DNA of 64,000 nt from contig VXCM01001533.1 in assembly GCA_014773175.1 (NCBI GenBank), positions 62,001-126,000 on the forward strand. Direction: 5' to 3'. This document shows positions 37,495-49,646 of this stretch, one piece after another (within the stretch, counting starts at the first letter, position 1; every line of letters starts with the position of its first letter). The notes beneath the pieces were generated by a model. That model did not search any database. It had not been told where the DNA came from and was given only the letters and a program-made list of their open reading frames with translations. The position numbers and the translations under genes are program-made. The DNA comes from Lucifuga dentata (taxonomy: Eukaryota > Chordata > Actinopteri > Ophidiiformes > Bythitidae).

Positions 37495-40400
37495 CATGCT
37501 CAAGGTAGAGACAGCTCACTAAAGGACTTTGAACAAAGAACATTCAGGAAGGATATTGTTGACTGAAATGCAGCAATAGTGAATTTTTTGTGCAATAGTT
37601 CAAATGAATTATTATTATAATATTCTAAAGGGATTTCAAACAATATTCTATAATATTCCTTTAAATTAATTTTGTATTAAATGTCAGGATACAGTGCCTT
37701 TTTTGTTATTTGTTTTTTTTGTTTTTTTGTTTTTTTTGTCACTCAGGGAAAACATGAAAAAAATACAACTTCAAAAGCTTGTCATCTGTGAGATAAGTTG
37801 TTTGCTTCCTGTTGTGAACCGTTTGAAGCTTCCAGAAACAAGCCCTGTGGGGTTATTGAGGCAAAAGACAGAAAATCCTTTTGCCTGTGGCACAAACAAA
37901 CGTGTGAAACAGGAAACATATGCTGCCATGCACTGGTACAGCGCCAGCCAGAATGAGGGCAGCACACAGCATTATTTGAAAACATTTCGGTGTGAATCAG
38001 AATGAAAACAGGCCACAACAAACACAAGAAACATCCTTATGAGGGAGGACAAGGCTAAGAAAGCATCTGAGATGGAAGAGAGTAGACAGAGAGGAAAGGA
38101 GAGCAAGTCACAGTCACTTTTAGGGTTGTGTTTATGTGTGGGTGAGGGCACTACCCCAAACGCCTTGGCAAACCACAGCATTCCATGCTGGGTCTTAAAG
38201 AGACAGAGCGACGCTGTCATCATGGGTATTTGGGGAGTAAAGTGTTAACATATGGTGAGGGCCATTTGAGATGGCTGGTGAGACCCACAGAAGCCAGTAG
38301 GTGGCCATGCCAGTTCTCTCCCTGCGATCTGACAGAAGACAGTGCCCAGCTCAAATGTCAGAAACCTGCATTTAAAACTTTAGAGTTGGTTTTTTTTCTG
38401 TAAAAGTGACACAAACTGATAAAATTCTTAGATAAAACTCAGATTTTCACATAGATGATTAAAAGTCAATCATGAATTTAGATCTGGTCAGTGTCATGTT
38501 ATGTCAACAGTATGAATGACAGTTTAAGATGTTCTGTATCTGCAGTACAGACATCCAGTGGTAGAGGGCACAGTTGAGCTATGAAACAAATGTGAAATGT
38601 TTTACGTTGTGTCATGTCAGACTTCAAATTTGAAACCTTTCTCAATAAATTATAGAAGCTCAGGTATACAAAATAGCTTGCTGGTTTTAAAGTCTATTGT
38701 GCAGATCCTGTTTTTTTTGTTTTTTTAACGTGTATATTTGAGGTAAATTCATATGTATAATTCAAGAGTTTGTCTTGATGAAAAATCATTCTAATCATAC
38801 ATCAAATGATCAGAAATCCTTTTTGATGCGTATGAACTCATTATAACTGAAACTTTGAGGCTGTTTTATGACTGCTCTGTTACCTTCAATAATAGAAAAA
38901 ATATATAATTTAGATTTAGTTCTTACTTGTTAGCTGTTAAATTAAAAGCATGACAGTCAGTTTGAGAATGAGCTTCTGATGCTGTATTTAGATTTTTGGT
39001 CATAGGGTGACTCTTTTGTTTACTTTTGGATCACAAACTGTACAAACTTTTGCATTGCTATTGCATATTTGTTTACCTCTAATACCCCTGAATCTTTCAC
39101 CATTTACTTTCACAAATAAAATAACCATCATAATTTTGGATTTAATTTTCCTGAAAATTTCCAACAACTTCATAAAATTCTGTAGCATTAAGCCAGAAAC
39201 TCACAACCAAGTGCATAAAATTATCAGCCAGTGCAAACTTTCAAAATTTTGTCACCAGCAACTTTTTATGATTGAGATGGACACCCCAGAGCACATACTT
39301 TCAGAAACCTTTGAGTCTTGGTTGTTTTTACTATGTTCCCAACATCACACAGATATTCAAAATCCATAAATTTTGTAAAGTAAAGCTTGGTAACAGAACA
39401 GTATGTGGTGCCATATTGAAAGCATCTTCCGTACAGATAGACAGCCGTGTGGGTGCACAGTCTTGATTGATGACAGGTCAAGATTACATGCAGAAGAAGA
39501 AGAAAAAATGCACCCTGGCACCACAACTGATACCACCACAACGAAGAGAGACAAAGAGAACAAGATTGAAAAAATGAGAGTTGTGTAGGTGTGAGAAAGG
39601 AGGTGAGAGTATGTTGGCGGTGGTGATGAGAAGGGGATGGTTGCTGATATGCACTGCTGAGAGGGTAAGGGTAGTGCAGGAGAAACATACAAAGTAAATG
39701 TGTTGGTGGAAGAGGGGGTGGTTTTGGAGACTGGGCTTTTGAAAAGGAAATGAAATGGATGTTAGGGGCAAAAAAGAGAAACAGCCTGTTTCCTCACAGA
39801 AAGTCACAGCACAATATGGACTTCACATCCTTAAACCATCAACTGTGCTCTAAAAATAACCCTGGTTCTGCACAGCAAGAGGTGGGAGTATGGGTGGGAG
39901 TGTATTGGAAATAGGAATAGGAGTATGAGATGGGGGTGGAGGGGGTGGGGGAAGTAGAAACAGCACCATGCCAGACAGTGGTGATAGGTCAGAGATTACA
40001 TGGTTACATGTGAGACAGTGAGAGAGAGAGAGGGAGAATGTCAGTGTAAAAAAGAGAAAAAGGAAGAGAGGAAACCCTGATCAAAACCCCAGAAACTCAG
40101 TTATCATGATCCTCTCACTTAGTAAACACAATACGGTAGAGGCGAGTGCAACATCAAAGATTCTTAGGATGAGGTCAAGGGTAGTCAGCTATTTAGAAAT
40201 GGTCTCTTTTTCTGTTTAACCTTGTGCTGTGTACAACATGAAATAATCTAGCTGCCATGAGTAAGATAGAAATGGGCAGCTACTTTTTGGCTTCACCATT
40301 CAAACCAGTCAAATGTGGGTGAAGCAGTGAAAGATACTGATGTTCACCTGTTAACTGACATGAGAACAATAAGGATGTTGCTGTGTTTGCAAGATAATGG

Positions 40401-40510
40401 TAAAAAAAACAAAAAAAAAACAAAACAAAAAAAAAAACATTTGCCAAAGAACAGACAACACTGCAACAAATCGATGGATCAGTGTTACTATCATGCTGAA
40501 AGGAATCAGC

Positions 40511-40720
40511 TGAGGCGGTTCACACATCTAATTAGGATGTCTCCTTGATGCCTCCTTGGGAGGTATTCCATGGGCCAGACCCAGAACATGCTGGAGGGAT
40601 TAGATATCTTTTCAGGTTTGGGGACATCTTTGGATCCCCAAGAAGCAGAATGTGGTTAGGGAAAGGTACATCTGGGCTAGCATGTTCCTTCTACAATCCA
40701 GACCCTGGTAAGTGATGAAA
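40511..40720 (+). mobile_element. Degenerate LINE 3' end (reverse-transcriptase C-terminus and tail)
   Basis: Recognisable decayed copy of a common teleost LINE tail: TGAGGCGGTTCACACATCTA, then ATTAGGATGTCTCCTTGATG, CCCAGAACATGCTGGAGGGA, GGATCCCCAAGAAGCAGAAT. The start still translates as RRFTHLIRMSP, resembling the RWFGHLIRMPP motif at the end of such reverse transcriptases; stops follow. Recognised from memory of the family, without a search. Confidence 0.6.
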
Positions 40721-42799
40721 AAAAAAAAAAATGCATGATGCAAATACAAATACAACCTAGTGTTGAAATCAAAGTGCAAAATTGTTCTACACAAGAAGAA
40801 ATTTTCCTGGACATGCCCTAGGACCCATTTTATGAACATTAAGAGGCACTACATATGGTCCGTCACTTGGTCCATGCGTCCAACACCTTGGTCCAGATTG
40901 AAATATTTTAACTGCTGGGTGCATTGCCCTAAAATATACAATGGACATTTTTATCCAAAATGAATGACTTATAATTACTATGAGGATAACCCAACTTTTC
41001 CTCTAGTGTCACATGTGATTGCATTTTCACTGATTACATTGATTGATGTGAGTCCAACATTTACCCTCCTTTAACTCTTGTCGGTCTCCAATATGTTCTT
41101 AAAAGGAATATCTGAGTCTTTCAGGTAATGTACAATTGTCTAATCACAGCTAGTTTGTTGAAAATGCCTACATCTTTAATTTTGGGGGTTAGTGATAATC
41201 AATGAGGTCAATCAATGAATCTCTGTAGCACTGCAGAGTGAGTTGCTAATTCTCTGTGGTTCGATGCTGATTTAATATTAAGATCAAAATTACCCAGGTA
41301 CAGTATTGTGCTCAGAGAGAGTCAAGGTGGATGAAGAGCTGGCTGGGCAAAAGACAAGAGACAGGAGGCGAGACCACACTCAGGACACAAGACAGACTCT
41401 AGTGCAAACCATCCACTGACAAGCGGCTCCTTCTTCCCTCTCATCACACTGATAAGCCCTCCACTCCGGCCTGAAACGCATCACATCACAGACTGGAATG
41501 AAGTGAATGAAGCCGACAGATCTACTAGAGGCCCTGATGTTGTTATCAGTGTGAACACAAAAGCGATGTAGAGGAGCTAATGACGCTTCTTGCTGACTGA
41601 ACAAGTGACAAGGGAAATACACAGATTGACTGGCAGTGTGCTTGGTGCGAATTACTCCCCACATAGGATGAAGATCTGTACCGAAATCATGCCAATTTGT
41701 ATGAATGGCCTCTTACTGTGGAAAGAGCCCCATAAATGAGGATGAACGGAGCTGAGAGCCATTCCAGCATTGTTTGGAGAGTATGTACATGACGCAGAAA
41801 GTTGACAAGTATGTCTTTGAAATTTGCTCTGAATTTCTTGGAGCATTAAAGTTCAAGTTCATAATATCAATAGTCCAACCATCCTTCTTATCGCAGATGA
41901 TTCTTGATTCAGTGGTCATCACATTTTAGATTGATGACTTTGCAGAAAAACTGAACACCACGTAGAGCCTAAATGCTTCTTCCAGAATTCATGAACATTA
42001 ATGGAAATACCAGTTGAGTGGGGTACGTTATTATAATATTGTCCAGACAAAGTAGTTATGGCTGAAGTCCTCAGTTGGTTGCATTCGAGTCAGAAATCTA
42101 ATCCCTCATCATGGAAATTTGTTTTTTTCTTGCTGCTCTCAACACTTTTTTTAAAACCCCATTCTCTCTCTATCCCTCTTTCTCTCCTCTCTCTCCCTCT
42201 CTCTTTCTCTCCCCATCTGTCTCACTGATTACTCTCTATGTGCCTTCTGGGCCTGCCTCTCCACCTCTCTCCTCTCACTCCAGCCTTCTCTCACTTCTCT
42301 AATGAGAGTGTGTGTTACACAGGCATTCAGAAAACCTCCTCTGCTAATTACATGACAAGCATCTCGTTCTGGGACACTAATGAAGAGGAATAGTGAGTTG
42401 TAGACGCCACTGCAGTGCTGGTGCTTATGGGGGATGTGGGGGTGGTCAGGCTGGCCACTGGGTGGGGTGTTTGTGTGTACTCGGGGGGAGTACTCTGGCG
42501 CCGGGCCACTAGCTTATCAAGCAGGGCATGTTGGACTCAGCATCTCATTCTTTCCCTCCCTTTGCCTTTCATCTTACTGGGTTCTCAACTTATTATACAA
42601 AAGATTAGTGTAGTACTGTTATTTTGCCAGGCAATGTTATCTTTCCACTTGTAAAAGAACATGCAACTATTGAGTATAGGACACTTGTTTGATGTGAAAA
42701 CAAATGAGTTATAATCACAATGTACTGTATGCTTTTCTTGACGTATGACATAAAATAAACAAACCCGCAGGGTATCCCAATGTAAAGCTTTGCAGAATT

Positions 42800-43503
42800 G
42801 TAGAATCTCTTTGGAGAGATGTAAAGTATTTAAGTACTTACTGAAGTGCTGTACTCAAGTACAGTTTTGGGGTACATATTTAACTTGATAATTTCCATTT
42901 TGTGCTACAGTCTACTTCTACTCCACATGTTTGAGAGTGAAATATTGTAGCATATACTCCACTACACTTATATCATAACTGTAGTTATTTTGCAGACTAA
43001 ATCCTTTAACTTTAACTTGTAAAACATTTAGGCTGTCTATTAGAAATCTTGGCCTTGAATCAATTTAGACATTATTTCATTTGGAAGAGCATGTAATCCT
43101 TCAATTGACCTGAAAGCAAGAAAATCCCCAAAATTGGGGAAAAGTACCTTCATTAGACAAGTGAACAATTTCCTGTTTCATATCTTGAGAAGTGTTAATA
43201 TTTTATTCTAGCGTTGTTATTATTTAATTCAAACTGCTCAAACATGGAGACTGAAGATTCTTCAAACATTTGGAAAAACATTTCATTTCTACTGGTAATT
43301 CTGGAGAATTCATTACTGATGAATTACTGGAAAAAAGTACTAATTGAAAGTACTATTAAAAGTCTAATGGACCATTTTTCACAATGAATTGCACTTTTAT
43401 TTCAAATACTTGAGTACAATTTGCTGCAAATATGGAGTATTTTTGCATTTATTGTAGTACTTTTACCTAAGTAAATGATTTTAGCACTTCTTCCACCACT
43501 GTC
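42800..43503. repeat. Percomorph-type dispersed repeat, near full length
   Basis: AAGTATTTAAGTACTTACTG at one end and ACTTCTTCCACCACTGTCAT at the other; the second end is the reverse complement of the usual TGGTGGAAGAAGT start. No coding capacity. Confidence 0.7.
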
Positions 43504-43588
43504 ATAGACTTATTCATTTAAATCAACACTGACTGACAATAAAGAGAAGGAACGCTTCTTCACTAGTGAACAGGGCTCTTCATATTGG

Positions 43589-43594
<6 letters not shown>

Positions 43595-43642
<48 letters not shown>

Positions 43643-43649
43643 ACACACA
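43595..43649. repeat. (AC)n microsatellite
   Basis: About 26 AC units with one ATAC interruption. Confidence 0.95.
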
Positions 43650-44191
43650 TGAAACAGAATAGAACAGGGAGAGAAAGACCCAGGCAGAAATCCAAAGTCT
43701 CAGCATGTGATTTGGAGGAACATTTTCTGTCAAGAGGCACACTGGAACAGAAGATCGCTGTCCTGTACCATCCCTCGTGCAATGCTCAAGAAACACAAAC
43801 CATCTGGAGGCTACAGTGCACACTCTCGACCTATCAAATATTGAGGATGTTTGTCTGATTTACAGATCCTATTTAGGACTGTTTGGACAACTTGGCTGAG
43901 GGATTGGTGCTTTAATTAAAGATAATATCAAGAGCTAATATTGCCCTCAAGACCTTTGCCTCACAGTCAACAGTGCAACAAAGTCACGGTTCTTTGGGAG
44001 AGAGTCCACAAACACTTCTAAATGAATCAAGTCAAACTCGATACAAAAGGGTCTCCATGCTCTTTATTTCATTGTGGCTACTACTCCACATTTCCTCACT
44101 TTGCCAAAAGCAATGAAGGCTTTTTTTTAAAGGCCCAAACCCACCGTGGTGATGGCATATTGATACTGTCATAAAATATTACACCCTCACT

Positions 44192-44437
44192 TTATTCACA
44201 AGAACTGGACTTTAATCTAAAAATATCACGGGCAGGGAATAAAACAGAGCATTCAGCGGCAGAAAGATTAGGTCCGTACTTCTTCTCTACTACAGCTCGG
44301 AAACACTGAGGCCCAAAATAGATATTCTTCTCATAAAGGGCTCCTTCTTTGTAGTCAGCATACAGCAACAACATCTGCAAGGCAGTTTCTATGGGGGGAG
44401 CAGATTCGGGCAGGCTATCAAAGAGAGCGGCAATCTC
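44192..44437 (-). CDS. Unidentified terminal-exon-like reading frame (81 residues)
   Basis: I do not recognise this protein. On the minus strand a strong acceptor (polypyrimidine run ending TGCTTCTCACAG) is followed by an open frame of 81 codons starting EIAALFDSLPESAPPIETAL, continuing LLLYADYKEGALYEKNIYFG and KKYGPNLSAAECSVLFPARD, and ending KSSSCE-TAA. The stop overlaps an AATAAA poly(A) signal (44191-44196). Composition is balanced and protein-like, with no low-complexity sequence, unlike other open frames nearby. A second possible acceptor (ATTGCTACAG, about 44517) would lengthen it. No ATG starts it and no upstream partner exon was found. It may be the last exon of an unplaced gene, a duplicated exon, or a pseudogene fragment. 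No poly-A tract follows at the expected distance, which argues against a recent retrocopy. Confidence 0.4.
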   Translation of the reverse strand, partial: EIAALFDSLPESAPPIETALQMLLLYADYKEGALYEKNIYFGPQCFRAVVEKKYGPNLSAAECSVLFPARDIFRLKSSSCE

Positions 44438-45802
44438 CTGTGAGAAGCAGTAGGAGGAGGACTTCCATATTCGTTCTCTTTTGCTCTTTCCCTCTCTTTC
44501 TTGCTTCCAAAAAATCTGTAGCAATCAGGATGATGCTAATAAAAGACCATTAATATCACCTGTCAGTGCTATCTTTGGAAGCTCCAAAATGAGAAAATGA
44601 GACAAAAGGATTCACAGTCTGGAGCTGCTCACCAAGACAGAGGGTACCACTGGAGGACAGATGCAATGTTGGTTTTTGTGCTATAAAAAAGCACTGGGAT
44701 GACAACCATCCATAATGAGTTCTCCAAGATAAAGACACCACAGGGGCTGTGGAACGATCACATTTCTTTTTACTGATGTTTATCTGCAATACTATGAAAA
44801 TGTCTTCTTTTATACAGTCTCAAAGCTTAAAGAAAATGTTATCTTTAAATTAACAATTTCTTAATGTTTTCTGAGAGTTGCTCCGATTACATGATATTGC
44901 CAATCTGTGTTTCAATTCAGCAACATTCCCGAGTGTAATGTAAGATTGTCACATCTCAACAGATGGTACAGATTGGAATATGACCCCTACACGACTCCAA
45001 ATATATTTCAAGACTGAGTATGAATCTGTCATGAAACTTTGATTCAAGGTCTAAGTCATCCGGTCAAGATTTTAAAGGCCTGATGGGCTGAGGTGAGGAA
45101 TGCAGCATTGAAAACTGTCAAACAAAAGATCATTTAGAAGACAAACTGTGAAGATTTAAGATATTCAAAGTCAGAATATCATTTCGGAGTCTAGTTAACA
45201 ACAAGAATACTTTGGGTGTTCAGCCAACATGATTTTTCTAAGGTGATGTTAGTGCTGCTGAAGACCATAAACCCCTGCAGGTCTTTTGACTGATGGGTTT
45301 TACTGGCGGTGACAGCAAGGCATTCACTGTCTGTTTAATGTAAAACATGAGCACAGCCAGCACAGACAGAGCTGAAAGGAAAAAGGTGGCACCATAATGG
45401 GGAGGTGAAAGGCATGGGGCAACGTGATGATAGTGGCTTCATGCGGAGCAGAAGTGTATCGAGAGCCTCGCCTTTGAACTCGTGAGCCAGCTAATTGAAA
45501 CAGCATTGCGGCCTGAGATCTGGAGCACATTCATCCCTGCTTTATTCAATTTTGTCTCATCACAGAGGCGTGTCCCGTGCTTCTCTCTCTCTCTCTCTCC
45601 ACATGGCAATAAGTCATACCCTCGCCTTTTGCCCTCGACGTGTTGCCCATCTGTGTCCCCTGGGGGCCGGGAGATGCTGAGGCCCACAGAACACAGAGGG
45701 ATTCAGACGAGGTCTTGAGAAAATGCAGGCTGCCTGCCACTGAGCCCCTTATGCTGCTTCTTCACGCCTCTCACCTTGGACTTGACCTCCAACTCCTCAC
45801 AT

Positions 45803-45840
<38 letters not shown>

Positions 45841-46031
45841 AAGCTCCTTACCCCCAGACACAGGAAGATTTACTGTTAAGAGCAGCAGCTGTCAGAGAGT
45901 TTGAACTGTGCACTTTCTAATTCAAACAAATGCTGCACCGAGGTCATGGAATTATCATGGAGCCACAAGGTGTTTCAGATGACTCGCAAGTGTTGAGTGT
46001 TAAGCTGATACAGAAAGAGAGAGTGAGGGAG

Positions 46032-46084
46032 AAAGAAGAAGAAGAAGAAGAAGAAGAAGAAGAAGAAGAAGAAGAAGAAGAAGA

Positions 46085-46127
<43 letters not shown>
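46032..46127. repeat. (AAG)n(GA)n compound microsatellite
   Basis: About 17 AAG units run into about 20 GA units. Confidence 0.95.
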
Positions 46128-46129
<2 letters not shown>

Positions 46130-46744
46130 CAGAAACTACTGTAAGGTATCAATGCAGGGGAAAGCTTGTGAGCTTAGAGCGTGTAAATAAGTAAACAAAT
46201 AGAGCTGTAGATAAGCAAATAGACAGATAAACTTCCTCTTACCTGGATATCAAAAGCCCCAATCAGACAAGGAGCTGTAGATCTTATGTTATACAGGGGG
46301 AAACCATTTCTCATTTCACACAAGAGTAGTCGGCGTTCCTGTCAGGGCCTTAATCAGTGTCACACATGCCTTGCTTGCTGAAGGGTTGAGGTAGGAGGTA
46401 AAGGGTGATATGATACTCAATGGTGTACGATAAATAAATATTCTAAAGGCTTCTCAAGGGTGTCCTGGCAAGACCTCAGACAAATTATTTTGACAGGTAC
46501 AACATTTGAGATGGTTTGTTTTTGCTATACTTGTATGCCAAATTTCTGAGATTTACTTTGTAAAAGAATAGAATGAGTGCAACAATTTATTTGTAAATCA
46601 ATTCAGAATACTTGTGTGTGATTGATTTAACTGACACAACTGCCCCAAAATTGCAAATCCCACCCACGGGGTACACCCACAGATTTAAACAAACCTGAAA
46701 GGTTATTTGTATTTGCTACTAATGCCAGGGCTCTTACCTGGTGT

Positions 46745-46773
46745 GACACACACACACATCAACACACATACAC

Positions 46774-46826
<53 letters not shown>
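46745..46826. repeat. (CA)n(GA)n compound microsatellite
   Basis: Interrupted CA units followed by about 24 GA units. Confidence 0.95.
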
Positions 46827-46830
<4 letters not shown>

Positions 46831-47699
46831 TGCAAAAGTTGTTTTGTCAGATGACAACATCACAGGAAGGTCAGCCATTGTCATTATGACAATTGACTCC
46901 ATGTGACGTTTTAATGTCTATTTTTGCCCTTTTTTAATGTCAAGCAAAACAAACAAACAAGACAATTAAATCAGGTCCTTTTCTTTTGAACGTTAACCCA
47001 ATGAAGAAAATGTAGACCTGGAAATGTGATCAGTCATTTGTTGCCTTTATAACTTAACCTCTTTATGTAGTTTATTTTTTCGTTGAGTTTGGCTTTCATT
47101 AGCATTGTTAAGCCTATCAACAATAGACTATTTCATTTTATAGTGAAAAACTTTGTTCTATATTCTAGAATTAAGTAGAAAATAAAGGATATTACAGTAA
47201 CAGTCATTTATTTTAGTTTTTTTTTCTTGTATTTAGATTTTTGACACTTTTTTGAATTTTAAAAGATTTATTAGGAGAAATTCTTTCTTTAAAAAAATTC
47301 TAGAATCAAAAAGCAAGTAGGAGCATGTAGATAACTGGCAGGTTTCACAAGCAAATTGTATCATCTTTTAATTTCCTTTTATTTATTTATTTTTACCAGG
47401 TTGCAAATAAAAGCCAAACTAAAGAAAAAATAGACTTAAATGGCTTTATTCTCCAGAGGGTATAGTTCACCTTAATACACTCATCCGAACTCGTAATAGA
47501 TTTTTGAGATAAGACTATAAATCTTTGGAATATAGTGTAATAATGGGGAAATTGTGGCTATCAGGCTGAAATAGTAACAGAACCCACGCAGGCATTCTAC
47601 AAGTTCACACCTGTATAGCAGCAGCTCTTAACCCGAGGGTAACAACTGCACGGGAAGTCCATAGAGGAGAAAATCCACGTAGGATTTGGTGTGGATCAC

Positions 47700-47837
47700 C
47701 GTGTTATTGAGGGAGGGACTAAAAGTGAGCATAATATTCCTTCCTCCGTGGGACTCACTGTGAGCCAGGTACAGCATCACTGCCGTCCACAGCTGTCACA
47801 CGCCTCCACTTTACAGGAAACTTCCACGCCACGGCTG
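47700..47837 (+). ncRNA. ets1: Possible untranslated leader exon of long ets1 transcript
   Basis: A GC-richer stretch in an AT-rich setting ends at a strong donor, GGCTG|GTAAGT, 1.4 kb upstream of the alpha exon, which itself begins at an acceptor 27 bases before its ATG and so needs an upstream exon. Contains TTACAGGAAACTTCC, a pair of opposed ETS cores. The 5' boundary is unknown. Typed as non-coding because no start codon is assigned. Confidence 0.35.
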
Positions 47838-49147
47838 GTAAGTGCAAAGTTTAACTTTAACTAGACGCCAATATTTGGATGAGATGATGTGTGATATAAT
47901 CGTTACTCAACACTCTTCATGCTTCAGTGTGGACGTGCTGCGTTCAAAGTTTCCCGTTTTTTTTCCCTCTTAAAGTCGATTTTCCCGACAGGAATTCTCT
48001 GAGCGTTTTTTTTAATTGAGATGCGCTTTCCTTGACCTTTTTGATGTCAGATTATTTTTTTCGGGATTATATCAGCACGGAAAGCAAAATCAGCTAACAT
48101 GCCCGCATTTATCATCTCTTTAAATTAATTTTCTTTTTCTTTTCTATTTCTTTTTTTAAAAATTTGTTTTACTTTACTGTTATGTAACTATGCTATAATT
48201 GCCATAGATCAAATAGACCAGACAGCTTCTATTTATATTGCAAAATACAATAATTAGGAGCATATAAACGCTTTAAGTTTTTTTTTTCCTTCTTAATAAA
48301 TGACATTTAAAGGAAAGCCTATAGTGCGTGCATGTAGCTGAATGACTAAGCTGATTTTCACGTTATTCATTTTGTGTATGGGTACTTTTTTTCTCAGGCA
48401 AGAGCATCTGAATCTTTTTAAGCTGGTGAACATCTGCAAGCATTGAGCACTAGAACATCTTGTCTCAGTCTATCACCAGCTGTAACAAGATGGATATGCC
48501 ACATTGCTTAACATATGAATATGATGAAGATGGGACCTGATTCAGCATGCAACATGCCACTGCCCATACACACCATTCCTCCTCTAATACACTCTTTCAG
48601 TCTCTTTTGTTGATGCTGCTTCAAGTAAACAATGTGGAGTGATAAGCTAAGTGAGTAGGAGGGAAGGAAGAGAAAGATGAAGGAGAAGAGGAGGAAGAGG
48701 AGGAGGAGGGGGAGAGGCAGGGCAGATGAGAGAAGGAAGGAGTTGTACAAGAGGAGGAGGGAGGGAGACGTGAGGGGAGAAGTGATGGAAACGTTAAGTT
48801 GACAAGCTGAATAGTTTCATTTGCAGATTTTTAGATTCAGTTGAAACTCTTATTTTTTATGCAAAATCGCCCGTGCATACTTGAACAGAATTCCCTAAAA
48901 ATAATAAAGTTCCACAGAAACTTTAAATTTAAAACTCAAAAGGACTTGAATTTAGGATGATGGTGTTATTTTTGCAAAAAATAAATAAATAAATAAATAA
49001 ATACATAAATAAATAAATAAAATAAAATAAAAACCCAACCACCATTTGTCCTTCTATACTATGGGGTTGAGATTGCAGGTTATTGAACCTCAGCTCAAAT
49101 TTCTCTTTCTCCTGCCTCTCTCTTTACTCCCCCTNACACACACACAG

Positions 49148-49178
<31 letters not shown>

Positions 49179-49253
49179 CAATATGTAAACAGTGGGTGAT
49201 AAATAGGGCGCTCCTCCCCACCTTGTCTGTTTGCGTGTTGATCCCTTTGGCAG
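47838..49253 (+). other. Putative intron before ets1 alpha exon
   Basis: AT-rich with T-runs, a GA-rich block 48650-48780, an (AAAT)n tract 48979-49033 and a CA repeat 49136-49171 with an N at 49135. No reading frame of note. Confidence 0.6.
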
Positions 49254-49352
49254 GCCCTGCTGCTCCTGTCCAGAGCATCCATGATGAGTTACTACATGGA
49301 TCCAGTTTCTTCCTACCCGGCCCTTCACCCCTGGGACCGTCTGGGTGCAATG
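49254..49352 (+). CDS. ets1: ets1 alternative first coding exon (alpha-type)
   Basis: Acceptor CCCTTTGGCAG ends at 49253; two ATGs in tandem start at 49281 and 49284. Translation MMSYYMDPVSSYPALHPWDR then LGAM, ending in phase 0 at donor GTAAGA (49353). Long-form ETS1 of chicken and human begins MSYF-DS, so the second ATG (MSYYMDPVSS) is the likelier start. The remainder diverges from tetrapods. Confidence comes from the MSYY-D start, the strand and position upstream of canonical exon 1, and its in-frame junction with the next exon. Confidence 0.82.
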
Positions 49353-49365
49353 GTAAGACCTCCCT

Positions 49366-49490
49366 CATAAATTACCTCCATGTTAATGCTGCCTGACCTG
49401 CCTACCACACAGCTAGCCATGAAGGGTNCATAAATTACCTCCATGTTAATGCTGCCTGACCTGCCTACCACACAGCTAGCCATGAAGGGT
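49366..49490. repeat. Exact 62-bp direct repeat split by one N (assembly artefact)
   Basis: 49366-49427 and 49429-49490 are identical unique sequence with a single N at 49428, 14 bases after the ets1 alpha exon donor. Same signature as 8925-9059 and 19920-20048. Confidence 0.88.
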
Positions 49491-49597
49491 GTTTGTGTGT
49501 GTGTGTGTGTCTTGGCTACTCAACCACATGGCAGTGCAGGAATGTGTGCAGGAGCATACAGTAGTGTGCACATATATGTGTGAGTGTGAATGCAACA

Positions 49598-49646
<49 letters not shown>

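Larger units (their letters stand above)
32301..44190. other. fli1-ets1 intergenic region, fli1-proximal part
   Basis: No supported gene. Contains MITE copies C and D, a GT microsatellite with an assembly gap (35866-36134), a degenerate LINE tail (40511-40720), a percomorph-type repeat (42800-43503), a CA microsatellite (43595-43649), a CTCF-like site (37480) and an AACAGGAAAC motif with RUNX-like TGTGGGGTT nearby (37800-37920). Open frames seen here are short and of low complexity or lie in AT-rich sequence. Confidence 0.7.
44538..47599. other. Intergenic region upstream of ets1
   Basis: No supported gene. Contains CA (45800-45835), AAG/GA (46032-46127) and CA/GA (46745-46826) microsatellites and AT-rich sequence from 46900 on. 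Several open frames at 45480-45880 overlap on both strands and have no splice or homology support. Confidence 0.7.

Noticed and set aside
45482..45879. Several overlapping open frames on both strands
   Set aside because: They overlap one another in opposite directions, include a CA repeat and have no splice or family support.
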